From: Calothrix parasitica NIES-267
GTDB taxonomy: Bacteria > Cyanobacteriota > Cyanobacteriia > Cyanobacteriales > Nostocaceae
NCBI RefSeq assembly: GCF_002368095.1
Contig: NZ_AP018227.1
Span: forward strand, 3,257,563-3,321,562
DNA: 64,000 nucleotides
Reading direction: 5' to 3'
This document shows, one piece after another, positions 42,467 through 50,924 of this stretch. Each line of letters opens with the position of its first letter. Within the stretch, counting starts at the first letter, position 1. The notes beneath the pieces are model-generated. The model saw only the letters and a list, made by a program, of their open reading frames with translations. It had not been told where the DNA came from and did no database searches. The position numbers and the translations under genes are program-made.

Positions 42467-44686
42467 ATGAAGTTTTTATTTAAGCAGGATTCACCCCCGG
42501 AAACCTCTGATGAGTCGAAGTCAGTCGATGCTCAATCTTCTGGGTTGGGGACTTTTGGTGGGGTTTATACGCCTTCAATTTTGACTATTTTGGGCGTAAT
42601 TATGTACCTGCGATTTGGCTGGGTTGTAGGCAATGTCGGGTTGGTGGGTTCTCTTATCATTGTCACCCTCGCCACTTCAATTACTTTGCTAACTTCTTTA
42701 TCGGTTTGTGCGATCGCTACCGACAAAGTAGTGCGGGTGGGTGGTGCTTACTACATGATTAGCCGCTGTTTGGGTATTGAAGTCGGTGGTGCTGTCGGAA
42801 TTTCTCTTTATTTTGCCCAAGCGCTTTCCATTGCTCTTTATACAATCGGTTTTGCTGAAAGTGTGGTGCAAACTTTTGGCGACCTGAATCAAACTTATAT
42901 TGCTCTGGCTACGACTATTTTGGTGGCAATTTTGGCGGTGACTTCTGCTGAAGTTGCAGTAAAGGCGCAATATGTAATTATGGGAGCAATTGTTTTATCG
43001 CTTCTATCTTTAGCTTTTGGGGGTGCAATACCAGATGTTACCCCGCAGGGATGGAGTATACCTGAAAATGGCGAATCATTTTGGGGAGTGTTCGCGGTGT
43101 TTTTCCCTGCGGTCACGGGTATTATGTCCGGGGTTAGCATGTCGGGAGATTTGAGCAATCCCAGTCGTTCAATTCCCAGCGGTACTTTAGCAGCAGTAGG
43201 AACTGGGTATTTGGTTTATATGATATTACCGCTAGTAATTTCTATGCGTGCCGATACTGCAACTTTGACCAGCGTACCGCTAGCAATGCAGATGATGTCT
43301 TTTTGGGGACCGGCAATTTTATTGGGTGTATGGGGAGCAACTTTGTCAAGCGCCTTGGGCAGTATTCTTGCTGCACCTCGGGTATTACAAGCTTTAGCAA
43401 GAGATGGAATTTTACCGCGCTGGTTGTCCTTTTTGGGTAGAGGTAGCGGTGAGAATGACGAGCCTCGTATCGGTACTTGGGTGACTTTGGGTGTTGCAAT
43501 TGCGGCAGTATGTATTGGCGATTTAAACTTAATTGCGCCGGTGCTGACAATGTTTTTCCTTACTACCTATTTAGTATTAAATGTTTCGGCAAGCATCGAA
43601 GGATTGCTGCAAAGTCCTTCATTTAGACCTAGTTTTAAAGTTCATTGGATTTGGTCTTTGCTTGGGGGAATTGGTTGTTTGGGAGTGATGTTTCTCATCA
43701 ATGCAGTTGCGACGATGGTTGCGGCTGCCATTGTGTTAGTCATATTTTTATGGCTGCAACAACGGGAATTAACAACTACGTGGGGAGATGTACGTCAAGG
43801 AATTTGGATGGCTTTGCTCCGCACGGGAGTTTTTCAAATCGACCGAGTTCAAGATGCTAAAAATTGGCGACCGAACATTTTAGTATTTTCTGGTTCTCCC
43901 TACAAACGCTGGTCGCTGATTCAATTAGCCTATGCATTAACCCACAAACGCGGTTTTATCACCGTATCAAGCGTGGTCTCTAGTGTGGAACGGGATTTAG
44001 CCAGACAAATCCATCTGGAAAATACCATTCGCGAGCAGCTTAACAAGCAACAGGTACAAGCATTAGTCCGAGTTGTTAACGCACCAAACCCCTTTGAAGG
44101 AATGCTCCAACTTGTGGAAGCTTATGGATTGGGTCCTTTGGTACCGAACATAATATTACTCGGAGACAGCGAGCAACAAAACAGACGCGACCAATACTGC
44201 AACATGATTGCACAACTCCATGAAGCCAAACGTAGCATTATGGTTTTACGAGAAAATGCCGAATTAGGATTTAGGCAGTTTCAACGTATAGATGTATGGT
44301 GGGGAGGAATGCAAGACAATGGTGGATTGATGCTATTGCTTGCTCATATGTTGCGCTCCACAATCGAATGGCGCAATGCTCAAATATATCTCAAGTTGGT
44401 TGTTCCCAACCAAGCAGGTGCAAAAGATGCAGAAATCAATATGAATGCGATTTTGGCAAAATTCCGCATATCAGCCGTACCTGAAGTAATTGTAGCGGCT
44501 AATCGTTCCTTTGAAACTGTATTGCACGAGTCTTCCCGAGATGCAGACATCATATTTTTGGGAATGGCAACTCCCGAGAAGCGAGATTTCACCAAATATT
44601 ACGAACAAATGCACGCACGTACTTCCAATTTACCAACAATTATGTACGTTATGGCCGCACCTGATTTTAATTTTGCTGAAGTTTGA
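42467..44686 (+). CDS. SLC12-like cation-chloride cotransporter / APC-family permease
   Basis: 739-residue membrane protein of the amino acid-polyamine-organocation superfamily, resembling eukaryotic cation-chloride cotransporters. The membrane part (about 25-440) starts with GGVYTPSILTILGVIMYLRF, close to the SLC12 first helix, and contains FFPAVTGIMSGVSMSGDLSN. A soluble C-terminal domain (about 450-739) has NILVFSGSPYKRWSLIQLAY and FLGMATPEKRDFTKYYEQM, like the SLC12 regulatory tail. The ATG at 42467 with GAGGAG 11 nt upstream is preferred over a GTG at 42428. Ions cannot be assigned from sequence. Confidence 0.87.
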   Translation: MKFLFKQDSPPETSDESKSVDAQSSGLGTFGGVYTPSILTILGVIMYLRFGWVVGNVGLVGSLIIVTLATSITLLTSLSVCAIATDKVVRVGGAYYMISRCLGIEVGGAVGISLYFAQALSIALYTIGFAESVVQTFGDLNQTYIALATTILVAILAVTSAEVAVKAQYVIMGAIVLSLLSLAFGGAIPDVTPQGWSIPENGESFWGVFAVFFPAVTGIMSGVSMSGDLSNPSRSIPSGTLAAVGTGYLVYMILPLVISMRADTATLTSVPLAMQMMSFWGPAILLGVWGATLSSALGSILAAPRVLQALARDGILPRWLSFLGRGSGENDEPRIGTWVTLGVAIAAVCIGDLNLIAPVLTMFFLTTYLVLNVSASIEGLLQSPSFRPSFKVHWIWSLLGGIGCLGVMFLINAVATMVAAAIVLVIFLWLQQRELTTTWGDVRQGIWMALLRTGVFQIDRVQDAKNWRPNILVFSGSPYKRWSLIQLAYALTHKRGFITVSSVVSSVERDLARQIHLENTIREQLNKQQVQALVRVVNAPNPFEGMLQLVEAYGLGPLVPNIILLGDSEQQNRRDQYCNMIAQLHEAKRSIMVLRENAELGFRQFQRIDVWWGGMQDNGGLMLLLAHMLRSTIEWRNAQIYLKLVVPNQAGAKDAEINMNAILAKFRISAVPEVIVAANRSFETVLHESSRDADIIFLGMATPEKRDFTKYYEQMHARTSNLPTIMYVMAAPDFNFAEV

Positions 44687-44726
44687 TTTGATTTAATTGT
44701 TGTAATACACAAACAAAGCCCTTGTA

Positions 44727-44749
44727 GAGACGTAGCAGTGCTACGTCTC
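44727..44749. repeat. GAGACGT palindrome, copy 1
   Basis: Perfect inverted repeat GAGACGTAGCA/TGCTACGTCTC with one central base. The same type recurs at 45048-45069, 45743-45764, 49292-49316 and 54965-54987. Confidence 0.85.
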
Positions 44750-44877
44750 CCGACAATTGCGGGAAAAATGAACCTATCATATTTAATGGGTTAGGTTAGG
44801 GAGGGGGAGAGGGGGTAGATGAGGGAAAGGGGGTAGAAAAAAATTATTTTTTATTCACCCATCAAAATACTAGTAGT

Positions 44878-44995
44878 AGTCTGTCCCATAAAAATTGATG
44901 GGTTAGGTTAGAGAGGGGGTAGAGGGGGAAGATGGTGGAGAGGGGGTAGAAAAAAAATATTTTTTATTCACCCATCAAAACTTGTGGGACAGACT
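44878..44995. mobile_element. Family D MITE, 118 bp
   Basis: Ends AGTCTGTCCCATAAAAATTG and, inverted, CAAAACTTGTGGGACAGACT; inside is a G-rich AGAGGGGGTAG stretch and TTTTTTATTC. ACTAGTAG lies on each side. A truncated relative with the same core occupies 44770-44870, and a further core remnant is seen near 57060. Confidence 0.75.
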
Positions 44996-45047
44996 AGTAG
45001 TTCATTTCATTAATTCTGACAGTTTTGTTTTCTACGGACGTAATGTA

Positions 45048-45069
45048 GAGACGTTATAAATAACGTCTC
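45048..45069. repeat. GAGACGT palindrome, copy 2
   Basis: GAGACGTTA/TAACGTCTC with a TAAA loop, at the centre of the unit 45001-45114, whose ends are TTCATTAATTCTGAC and GAATTAATGAAACG. Confidence 0.8.
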
Positions 45070-45121
45070 CCGACATTTCCAAAGAAAACGCGACCATAGC
45101 CGAATTAATGAAACGCACCAG

Positions 45122-45248
45122 TGGTCTGTCCCATTAGTTTTGATGGCTTATTTTCCAGTCATATTTATATGACTTTAGCTATTAGAATGGGCTTTTCAAC
45201 CCCAGACGGGTTGGGAAAAAAACCCGTCATAATTAATGGGACAGACCA
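45122..45248. mobile_element. Family D MITE, 127 bp
   Basis: Ends TGGTCTGTCCCATTAGTTTT and, inverted, ATAATTAATGGGACAGACCA, nearly the same ends and length as the CTAG-flanked copy at 39317-39444. The core differs (CCAGTCATATTTATATGACT, CCCAGACGGGTTGGG). Confidence 0.8.
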
Positions 45249-45254
45249 GTAGTA

Positions 45255-45402
45255 GTCCACCACATTAATTTTGAGGGGTATGTAAGCTTCAATTGTAGGT
45301 TGGGTTGAACGGAGTGAAACCCAACTCAGGTGTTGGGTTGCGCTCCGCTTAACCCAACCTACGGAGCGACTTTCCAACCCATCAAAATTAATGTGGTAGA
45401 GT
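45255..45402. repeat. CCACCACATTAATT-end palindromic unit, copy 1
   Basis: Ends GTCCACCACATTAATTTTGA and, inverted, TCAAAATTAATGTGGTAGAG. The core is a long hairpin GTAGGTTGGGTTGAACGGAG / CTCCGCTTAACCCAACCTAC. It is nearly identical to the next unit. Confidence 0.8.
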
Positions 45403-45411
45403 ACTAGTACT

Positions 45412-45557
45412 AGACCACATAAGTTTTGCGGGGTATGTAAGCTTCAATTGTAGGTTGGGTTGAACGGAGTGAAACCCAACTCAGGTGTTGGGTTGCGCTC
45501 CGCTTAACCCAACCTACGGAGCGACTTCCTAACCCCTCAAAATTAATGTGGTGGAGT
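45412..45557. repeat. CCACCACATTAATT-end palindromic unit, copy 2
   Basis: Tandem near-identical copy of 45255-45402, with the same hairpin core; ends differ slightly (GACCACATAAGTTTTGCGGG). TACTAGTACTAG separates the two. Confidence 0.8.
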
Positions 45558-45566
45558 ACTAGTACT

Positions 45567-45690
45567 AGACCACATTAATTTTGATGGCTTTTCATTCAGT
45601 CCTCTTAAGAGGACTTTTGCTATTAGACAGGGACTTGCAGTCCCTGGCGGGTTGGATGCTCACCCATCATATTTAATGTGGTGGAATACT
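45567..45690. repeat. CCACCACATTAATT-end palindromic unit, copy 3
   Basis: Ends AGACCACATTAATTTTGATG and, inverted, CATCATATTTAATGTGGTGG, with a different core (GTCCTCTTAAGAGGAC hairpin and CAGGGACTTGCAGTCCCTG). Confidence 0.8.
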
Positions 45691-45742
45691 AGTAGTCCTT
45701 TTCATAAATTCTGAACGGTCGGGTTTGCTTTGAAACTGTTGG

Positions 45743-45764
45743 GAGACGTAAAATTTTACGTCTC
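45743..45764. repeat. GAGACGT palindrome, copy 3
   Basis: A perfect 22-bp palindrome with arms GAGACGTAAAA/TTTTACGTCTC, central in the unit 45694-45795. That unit ends at the stop codon of the pentapeptide gene. Confidence 0.85.
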
Positions 45765-45795
45765 TACACACCGTTGGAATTAATGAAACGCACTG

Positions 45796-47124
45796 CTATC
45801 TCCCCAATTTATTTTCAATCCCTTCACAACCATTCGGAATTGTTTTTATACTTTCTTCACCACACCAAGAACAACAATAATAGCGATTGGCTTCTGACAT
45901 TCGTGTCACGTTTGTAAAATTAGCTTTTTCTACTACTGCACCGGTTCGTTCTCCGGTTCTATAATTGGGTGGATGCAAACGACTCCGAGGTGATGCTGTT
46001 TCTGGAGAACCGTAAAATAGTTTTGTTCCGTTTAGGTCAGCGTTAGATAAATTGGCTTCATATAATATGGTGCGACAAAGGTTAGCTTTTACTAGGTCGC
46101 AGTCGTTTAAGTTCACTCGTACTAAGTTCGCTTCGCTCAAATCTGTCCACCGTAAATCTGTATTGGCAAGGTTCGCACCGGCTAACATTACACCTAAGTC
46201 AATTACCCGTACTCCATCAACTAAGTCAACTGCGTAACCTCCACTACCGTCAAGAATTGCTCTACCTAAATGTGCATCCCGCTGTAGTGGTGTTAATAAT
46301 TTGGAACGAGATAAAAAGCGGAGAATTTTGGCTTTACCAACTGCATCTACGCTACTAAGAATTGAAGCGGTGCGTCCTTCTGCAAGCAATCTTTCTTGCG
46401 GCCAGTCTTCTAGCAATCCTTCTTCATCTAATACTAAATCAGAAATACCTTGAAAATATGTGTCGATTGTCTGCTGCTGGGTAATGTTATTTTGCTGAAT
46501 CGTAAGTAAATTTTGCTGAATCGTTAAATCCTTGGAAATTACGTACTGTCGCCAAGCAACATAAACTGCGATAATAGCAATAAGAATTTGTCCTAAAGCA
46601 CCGAACCAATCTGCTAGGGTTCCCGAAATATCCCAGTCGATTGGGCCGGGAATAAATTTAACTAAACCTGCAACTGCGACGATTATTCCCGAAAAAGCAA
46701 TAATTAAAGCTCGCTGTTTTGGTGTCAGTAATTGAGTGGTGACTGTGACCAACCAAGGATAAAGTATTATTACTGATAATATTAATGTAATTATGGTTCC
46801 TGTAATGCCTATTATCGGCTGATTTATGGCAATTCCGACTACCGTGACTAACGTAGCCAGTACAGTTATTAATAATGCTTGTGGTGTGACTTGCAGTTCT
46901 GTGGAACTCCTGTCGGGAAATGTGGAGCGGGCTTGCTGTAGAGCGCTGGTATTTTGTTGCGACTGCACCGAAGCTATAGCCGAATTAACTTGTTGAGCAG
47001 TAAGACCGCTGGGTAAATGGCTTTCGTTTGCTCTACTCTCAAATTCATCCGGTTGCCATTTGTCTTCGGATGCAGGTTGGTTACTTTGAGAGTTCGGTGA
47101 GTGGGAGTTAGATTCGATTGACAT
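45796..47124 (-). CDS. Pentapeptide-repeat membrane protein
   Basis: 442-residue protein. The N-terminal 75 residues are hydrophilic; hydrophobic segments follow at about 83-135 (LLITVLATLVTVVGIAINQP, IIGITGTIITLILSVIILYP), about 140-160 and about 178-190. A Gln-rich helical linker (QQNLLTIQQNNITQQQ) comes next. From about 315 come pentapeptide repeats of the A(N/D)Lxx type (LAGANLANTDLRWTDLSEAN, NLNDCDLVKANLCRTILYEA), which form a square beta-helix. The C-terminus has CCSWCGEE with further Cys, possibly a small metal site. This layout is common in cyanobacteria; function is unknown. The stop codon lies at the edge of the MITE array. Confidence 0.85.
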   Translation of the reverse strand: MSIESNSHSPNSQSNQPASEDKWQPDEFESRANESHLPSGLTAQQVNSAIASVQSQQNTSALQQARSTFPDRSSTELQVTPQALLITVLATLVTVVGIAINQPIIGITGTIITLILSVIILYPWLVTVTTQLLTPKQRALIIAFSGIIVAVAGLVKFIPGPIDWDISGTLADWFGALGQILIAIIAVYVAWRQYVISKDLTIQQNLLTIQQNNITQQQTIDTYFQGISDLVLDEEGLLEDWPQERLLAEGRTASILSSVDAVGKAKILRFLSRSKLLTPLQRDAHLGRAILDGSGGYAVDLVDGVRVIDLGVMLAGANLANTDLRWTDLSEANLVRVNLNDCDLVKANLCRTILYEANLSNADLNGTKLFYGSPETASPRSRLHPPNYRTGERTGAVVEKANFTNVTRMSEANRYYCCSWCGEESIKTIPNGCEGIENKLGR

Positions 47125-47682
47125 AATTATATTTTGACATCAGCAGCACTATATGGCGAATCGTTAGAGCCGAAAAAGTTTTGAATATTCAGAAATTACC
47201 TTCAAGATTTATTATTTTTTACATTTATATCAAAAATTTATCAATGTTCCAACTTTGTTCAGCTTTTGCAAATAAAAGCTATTTAGAAGTATTACAGTTT
47301 ACTTACCACCAACGAAAATAGTCATGTTAAATCCTGATAATATTTAGCGTTAGCCTTATCGAATAGCTTCTAATGTATAGATTTTTGCTATATTCCAACA
47401 TAATTTATTTGATTTCTAACCTACTTTAATTATCCAGCTATTTAGATATAAATTAAATTTTATTAGTGCAAAAATATTAATTATTTTTTAACTAAAATAT
47501 TAAATCTAATTTTTGTGATACAACTTGCTGCTTAGTTGAAATTAACTGAAATCTAAAAGCGTCTATCAGATAACATTTTGCTATAAAAGATAACAAAATA
47601 ATTAATCAATTAGTTTTGATATATACTTGTTAAAGATAATAAAAAGAATTAGGATAAATTTTATGATTTCTATGGACACGAC
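47125..47682. other. Divergent intergenic region with short upstream frame
   Basis: About 560 AT-rich bases between divergent genes, expected to hold both promoters. At 47663-47719 an 18-codon frame (MISMDTTWHFVAVLLPLA, then TAA) with AGGA 9 nt upstream overlaps the start of the TPR gene in another frame and could act as a translated leader. Confidence 0.4.
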
Positions 47683-48426
47683 ATGGCATTTTGTAGCCGT
47701 TTTGTTGCCTCTGGCTTAACTGCTTTCTTGATATTTGGTTGTAGTGATTGGGCAGAATCAACGAGACAGGATAACCGCATAGTAGCGCAAGAAACCAACG
47801 TTGCTCGGTTACTTACACAAAACTCTGTGAAACAACTAGAAGACTTTTTTGTTCAAGGTAATAAATTCTTAGAAACTAATCGCTACGAAGATGCTATTGC
47901 TGCTTATGACAAAGTAGTTATGGCTGCACCCGATAACGTAGAAGCTTGGATAAACAGGGGAAATGCTTTAGCAGCTTTGCAGCGATACGGACAAGCTTTG
48001 GGTTCATACGATAGAGCAATTGCAATTCGACCAAACAGGGACGAAGCATGGTATAACCGAGGAAATTCGTTATCAGCGATGCGTCTTTACCAAGAAGCTG
48101 TAATCTCTTACGACAAAGCGATTGCTATCAAACCCGATAAATACGAAGCTTGGATTAATCGAGGTATTGCTTTAACCACTTTGCAGAAATACTCTCAAGC
48201 TTTAGCATCTTACGAAAAAGCTATTGCTATCAAACCTGACAAACATCAAGCATATTACAACAGAGCTTGCACTTATGCTTTGCAGAAAAATACTGCAAAA
48301 GCAATCAGCAATCTCCAAAAAGCCATGAAACTATCCCCAGGTAAATATGAAGCACTAGCAAACACCGACCCAGATTTTGCAAAAGTACGTAATAGTAGAG
48401 AGTTTCAGGATTTGCTGAAACAGTGA
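47683..48426 (+). CDS. Exported TPR-repeat protein, probable lipoprotein
   Basis: 247 residues. The signal sequence MAFCSRFVASGLTAFLIFGC ends at a Cys in a near-lipobox context (LIFGC), so it may be a lipoprotein. After a linker come four to five TPR units at about 60-225, each with AWINRGNALAALQRYGQALG or close variants (AWYNRGNSLSAMRLYQEAVI, AWINRGIALTTLQKYSQALA, AYYNRACTYALQKNTAKAIS). TPRs mediate protein contacts; no enzyme domain is present. The near-identity of neighbouring units suggests internal duplication. The stop codon borders a CAGTGAACAGCGAAC repeat. Confidence 0.85.
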   Translation: MAFCSRFVASGLTAFLIFGCSDWAESTRQDNRIVAQETNVARLLTQNSVKQLEDFFVQGNKFLETNRYEDAIAAYDKVVMAAPDNVEAWINRGNALAALQRYGQALGSYDRAIAIRPNRDEAWYNRGNSLSAMRLYQEAVISYDKAIAIKPDKYEAWINRGIALTTLQKYSQALASYEKAIAIKPDKHQAYYNRACTYALQKNTAKAISNLQKAMKLSPGKYEALANTDPDFAKVRNSREFQDLLKQ

Positions 48427-48545
48427 ACAGCGAACGGTTAGGAGTTTAGAATTAAGTAGCAAGTAGTAAGTAACAATTAGGATAGGGTAGCATTATTTTG
48501 ATTTTTAATTGCTACTTGCTATTCGTGACTTGTGCTTGTTACTTG
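48424..48545. repeat. Imperfect short tandem repeats (AAGTAGC/AAGTAAC type)
   Basis: Degenerate 7-bp units (CAGTGAA, AAGTAGC, AAGTAGT, AAGTAAC and complementary GCTACTTG) fill the gap after the TPR gene and can form inverted pairs. Confidence 0.6.
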
Positions 48546-48679
48546 TTTCCTATCTACTGAGTCTGTGTATAAAATAATTGGAAAATATTCTTAAAATCTT
48601 TAAGTTAATTGTATTAAATAGCTGTTGTAAATCGGTATTATGATTTCACAGCCTTTAAAATACCCTTAATTTAATAACC

Positions 48680-49246
48680 ATGTATTCTCAACCGAAATAT
48701 GTAGATTCAACTATTGATGAATACCTACAATTTGATTTAGAAAGCTTAGTTCGCTACGAATATCTTGCAGGACAAGTTTATCCTTTGCTAGGAGAATCTC
48801 ATAATTTAAAAATTATTTCTCAAAATTTATTTGCGAGATTGCGTACCCAACTTTATGGTACTGGTTGCCAGGTTTTTTCATCCGAGATGAAAGTGCGAGT
48901 TGAAGCAGTAAATGCTTTTTATTACCCTGAAGTATCGGTTGTTAAAGATTCTCAAGATAGAGAAGCATATTTTAAAAATTGTCCTTGTTTGATTGCAGAA
49001 GTTATTTCACCAGTAACGGAGCGTATAGACCGGAACGAAAAGTTATTTAATTACCGACAAATTCCTAGTTTACAAGAGTATCTCCTAGTTCATCAGTCAG
49101 AAGTAAAAGTAGAAGTTTATCGTAAGATTTATCAAAACAAATGGCTGTTGGAAACCTTAACTCAAAATAGTATCTTGAAATTACAATCGGTTAACGTCGA
49201 AATTACAATGGCTGAAATTTACGAAGATGTAGAATTTGAACAGTGA
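48680..49246 (+). CDS. Uma2 family (DUF820) PD-(D/E)XK nuclease-like protein
   Basis: 188-residue protein of the Uma2/DUF820 family, which is greatly expanded in cyanobacteria and has a restriction-endonuclease-like fold. It opens with STIDEYLQFDLESLVRYEYL, and the PD-(D/E)XK core lies in NAFYYPEVSVVKD followed by CLIAEVISPVTERIDRNEKL (Glu of the motif). NYRQIPSLQEYLLVHQSEVK is also typical. In place of the usual YPD the core reads YPE, so activity is uncertain. Its role is unknown; members are often linked to mobile DNA. Confidence 0.88.
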   Translation: MYSQPKYVDSTIDEYLQFDLESLVRYEYLAGQVYPLLGESHNLKIISQNLFARLRTQLYGTGCQVFSSEMKVRVEAVNAFYYPEVSVVKDSQDREAYFKNCPCLIAEVISPVTERIDRNEKLFNYRQIPSLQEYLLVHQSEVKVEVYRKIYQNKWLLETLTQNSILKLQSVNVEITMAEIYEDVEFEQ

Positions 49247-49291
49247 ACATTTTCATTTATTCTGACTGGTTCATTTTTTTCGCAAATGTCG

Positions 49292-49316
49292 AGAGACGTA
49301 GCACTGCTACGTCTCT
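49292..49316. repeat. GAGACGT palindrome, copy 4
   Basis: Perfect AGAGACGTAGCA/TGCTACGTCTCT with one central base. The preceding TTTTCATTTATTCTGACTGG resembles the left end of the unit 45001-45114, so this is probably a partial copy of the same element. TAACTGTTAATTGATAA-type heptamers follow up to the next gene. Confidence 0.8.
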
Positions 49317-49390
49317 ACATTATTAACTGTTAATTGATAATCTACACCTGACGAGTGATAATTGATAACTGGTAACTGTTTATACTGATA

Positions 49391-50260
49391 ATGAAAAAAC
49401 TTTTAATCACTGGTTCAAGCGGTTTTCTTGGTTGGCATTTATGTAAGTTAGCAAAAAAAGAATGGGATGTATATGGAACCTATTTTTCTCACAGTCTGGA
49501 AATCTCTGGAACTAAGTTAGTTAAACTCGATTTAACTGATTTTGAGGAACTTAGAAGAGTATTTCGAGAAATTCAGCCCGCAGCAGTTATCCATACCGCA
49601 GCCCAGTCTCAACCGAATTATTGTCAAACTCATGTACAAGAATCTCTATTCATTAATGTTACGGCATCTTTGAATATAGCCAAATTATGTGCTGATAATT
49701 CGATTCCCTATGTTTTTACTTCGACTGATTTAGTTTTTGATGGCTTGAAGGGTAATTATCTGGAAACAGATAGGGTAAATCCGGTGAATATTTACGGTGA
49801 ACACAAAGCTATGGCAGAAGTTGAGATTTTGAAACAATATCCCCAAGCTGCTATTTGTAGAATGCCTTTAATGTTTGGTAATGCGACTCCTACAGCAACT
49901 AGTTTTCTACAGTCGTTTATCAAAACGCTTCGAGAAGGTAAGGAATTAAAGTTATTTACTGATGAATTTCGTACTCCGGTTAAGGTCGAAACCGCTGCTG
50001 AGGGATTGTTGTTAGCTCTAAAAAAAGTTCAAGGAATTATTCATCTAGGTGGAAAGGAAAAAATCTCTCGTTATGATTTTGGTCGTTTGTTAGTTGAAAT
50101 ATTTGAAATTCCCCACGCTCAAATCCAAGCAAGTTTGCAAAAAGATGTGAAAATGGCAGCACCAAGACCCAGTGATGTTTCTCTGAATAGTTCTAAAGCT
50201 TTTGAATTAGGATATTCACCTTCGAGTTTGCGAGAACAACTTTTTTCAACGAGCAGGTAA
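49391..50260 (+). CDS. dTDP-4-dehydrorhamnose reductase-like NAD(P)-dependent reductase
   Basis: 289-residue short-chain reductase of the extended SDR/RmlD type. The N-terminal nucleotide motif is LLITGSSGFLGWHLCKLAKK (TGxxGxxG), with the conserved VIHTAAQSQPNYCQ, FTSTDLVFDGLKGNYLETD and the catalytic YGEHKAMAE (YxxxK). RmlD makes dTDP-rhamnose; related members act on other sugar nucleotides, and no rml genes lie nearby, so the substrate is uncertain. It is transcribed alone, after repeats. Confidence 0.85.
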   Translation: MKKLLITGSSGFLGWHLCKLAKKEWDVYGTYFSHSLEISGTKLVKLDLTDFEELRRVFREIQPAAVIHTAAQSQPNYCQTHVQESLFINVTASLNIAKLCADNSIPYVFTSTDLVFDGLKGNYLETDRVNPVNIYGEHKAMAEVEILKQYPQAAICRMPLMFGNATPTATSFLQSFIKTLREGKELKLFTDEFRTPVKVETAAEGLLLALKKVQGIIHLGGKEKISRYDFGRLLVEIFEIPHAQIQASLQKDVKMAAPRPSDVSLNSSKAFELGYSPSSLREQLFSTSR

Positions 50261-50924
50261 CAGTGACCAGATTTAAATTCATTATTTATGTCGGTAGGTG
50301 AAGCCGGAATATCTCCACCGTGATGTCAACTTGATAAAAAGCAATTCAAAAACTTTTTTGATTTTCTATAAAATTAAATAGAAAAAGTGATTAAAAAAAA
50401 TTATTTTAATTGTGAAAGTATGAGATGATTGAATAAACTAAAGAAGATTATTTTCATAATGGGAACATTTGCAAAATTTTTACGATAGGCATGCCTTTCC
50501 ATTATAAAAATAATCTTTATACAAAAAATAATACCACTAAAGCGTTACTAATAAAAAATTTTCCCTATTTTATCTAAAATAATTTATAAGCAATTATATA
50601 TACACTGCGGGCGAAAAATTAAGTAATTATCTCATTATAAGCACAATTATATAGAATGCGCTCGTAAGAAATCAAACGTTTATTATTTAAGTAAATTTAA
50701 TTGCTTGTATTTAATCTTATAGCTACGCAGGTTAATAATTTTATAAAAGTAAAGCAATTACAATTTTGACTGTATTTGATAACATAACTCCTAACTGTTT
50801 AATCCTAACTCTTTTAACTCTCTCATTTCACTACACATAAATACATAAATAATTTCGACTAAATACGCAATAATACTTGTCCGGTAGTTTAATTATAAAT
50901 CGAACATAAACAACGGTATAAATA
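50261..50924. other. 660-bp intergenic region upstream of phnM
   Basis: No gene is supported on either strand. It contains the long inverted repeat at 50444-50517 and CCTAACT-type heptamers near 50785-50820. It is expected to hold the phnM promoter, but no Pho box could be called safely. Confidence 0.5.
50444..50517. repeat. Long imperfect inverted repeat (hairpin)
   Basis: AAGATTATTTTCATAATGGG pairs with CCATTATAAAAATAATCTT over about 20 bp with one or two mismatches; the loop contains the palindrome AGGCATGCCT (50487-50496). It could be a terminator-like or small RNA structure, or a tiny MITE. Confidence 0.5.

Larger units (their letters stand above)
44687..45795. repeat. 1.1-kb array of palindromic MITE-like units (family D and relatives)
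   Basis: The whole gap between the transporter and the pentapeptide gene is made of about eight palindromic units laid end to end and separated by ACTAGTAG or TACTAGTACTAG. Units with ends TCTGTCCCATTA...TTTTGATGGG (44878-44995, 45122-45248), units with ends CCACCACATTAATTTTGA (45255-45402, 45412-45557, 45567-45690) and units with ends TTCATTAATTCTGA (45001-45114, 45694-45795) can be told apart. No coding frame is supported; short frames are by-products of the palindromes. Confidence 0.85.

Noticed and set aside
45165-45377. 70-codon frame on the minus strand in the MITE island
   Set aside because: It spans two palindromic units; the apparent protein is a translation of repeat arms.
50785-50825. 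Possible Pho box before phnM
   Set aside because: The repeated CCTAACT spacing is 7 or 14 bases, as in heptamer repeats, not the 11-base period of a Pho box.
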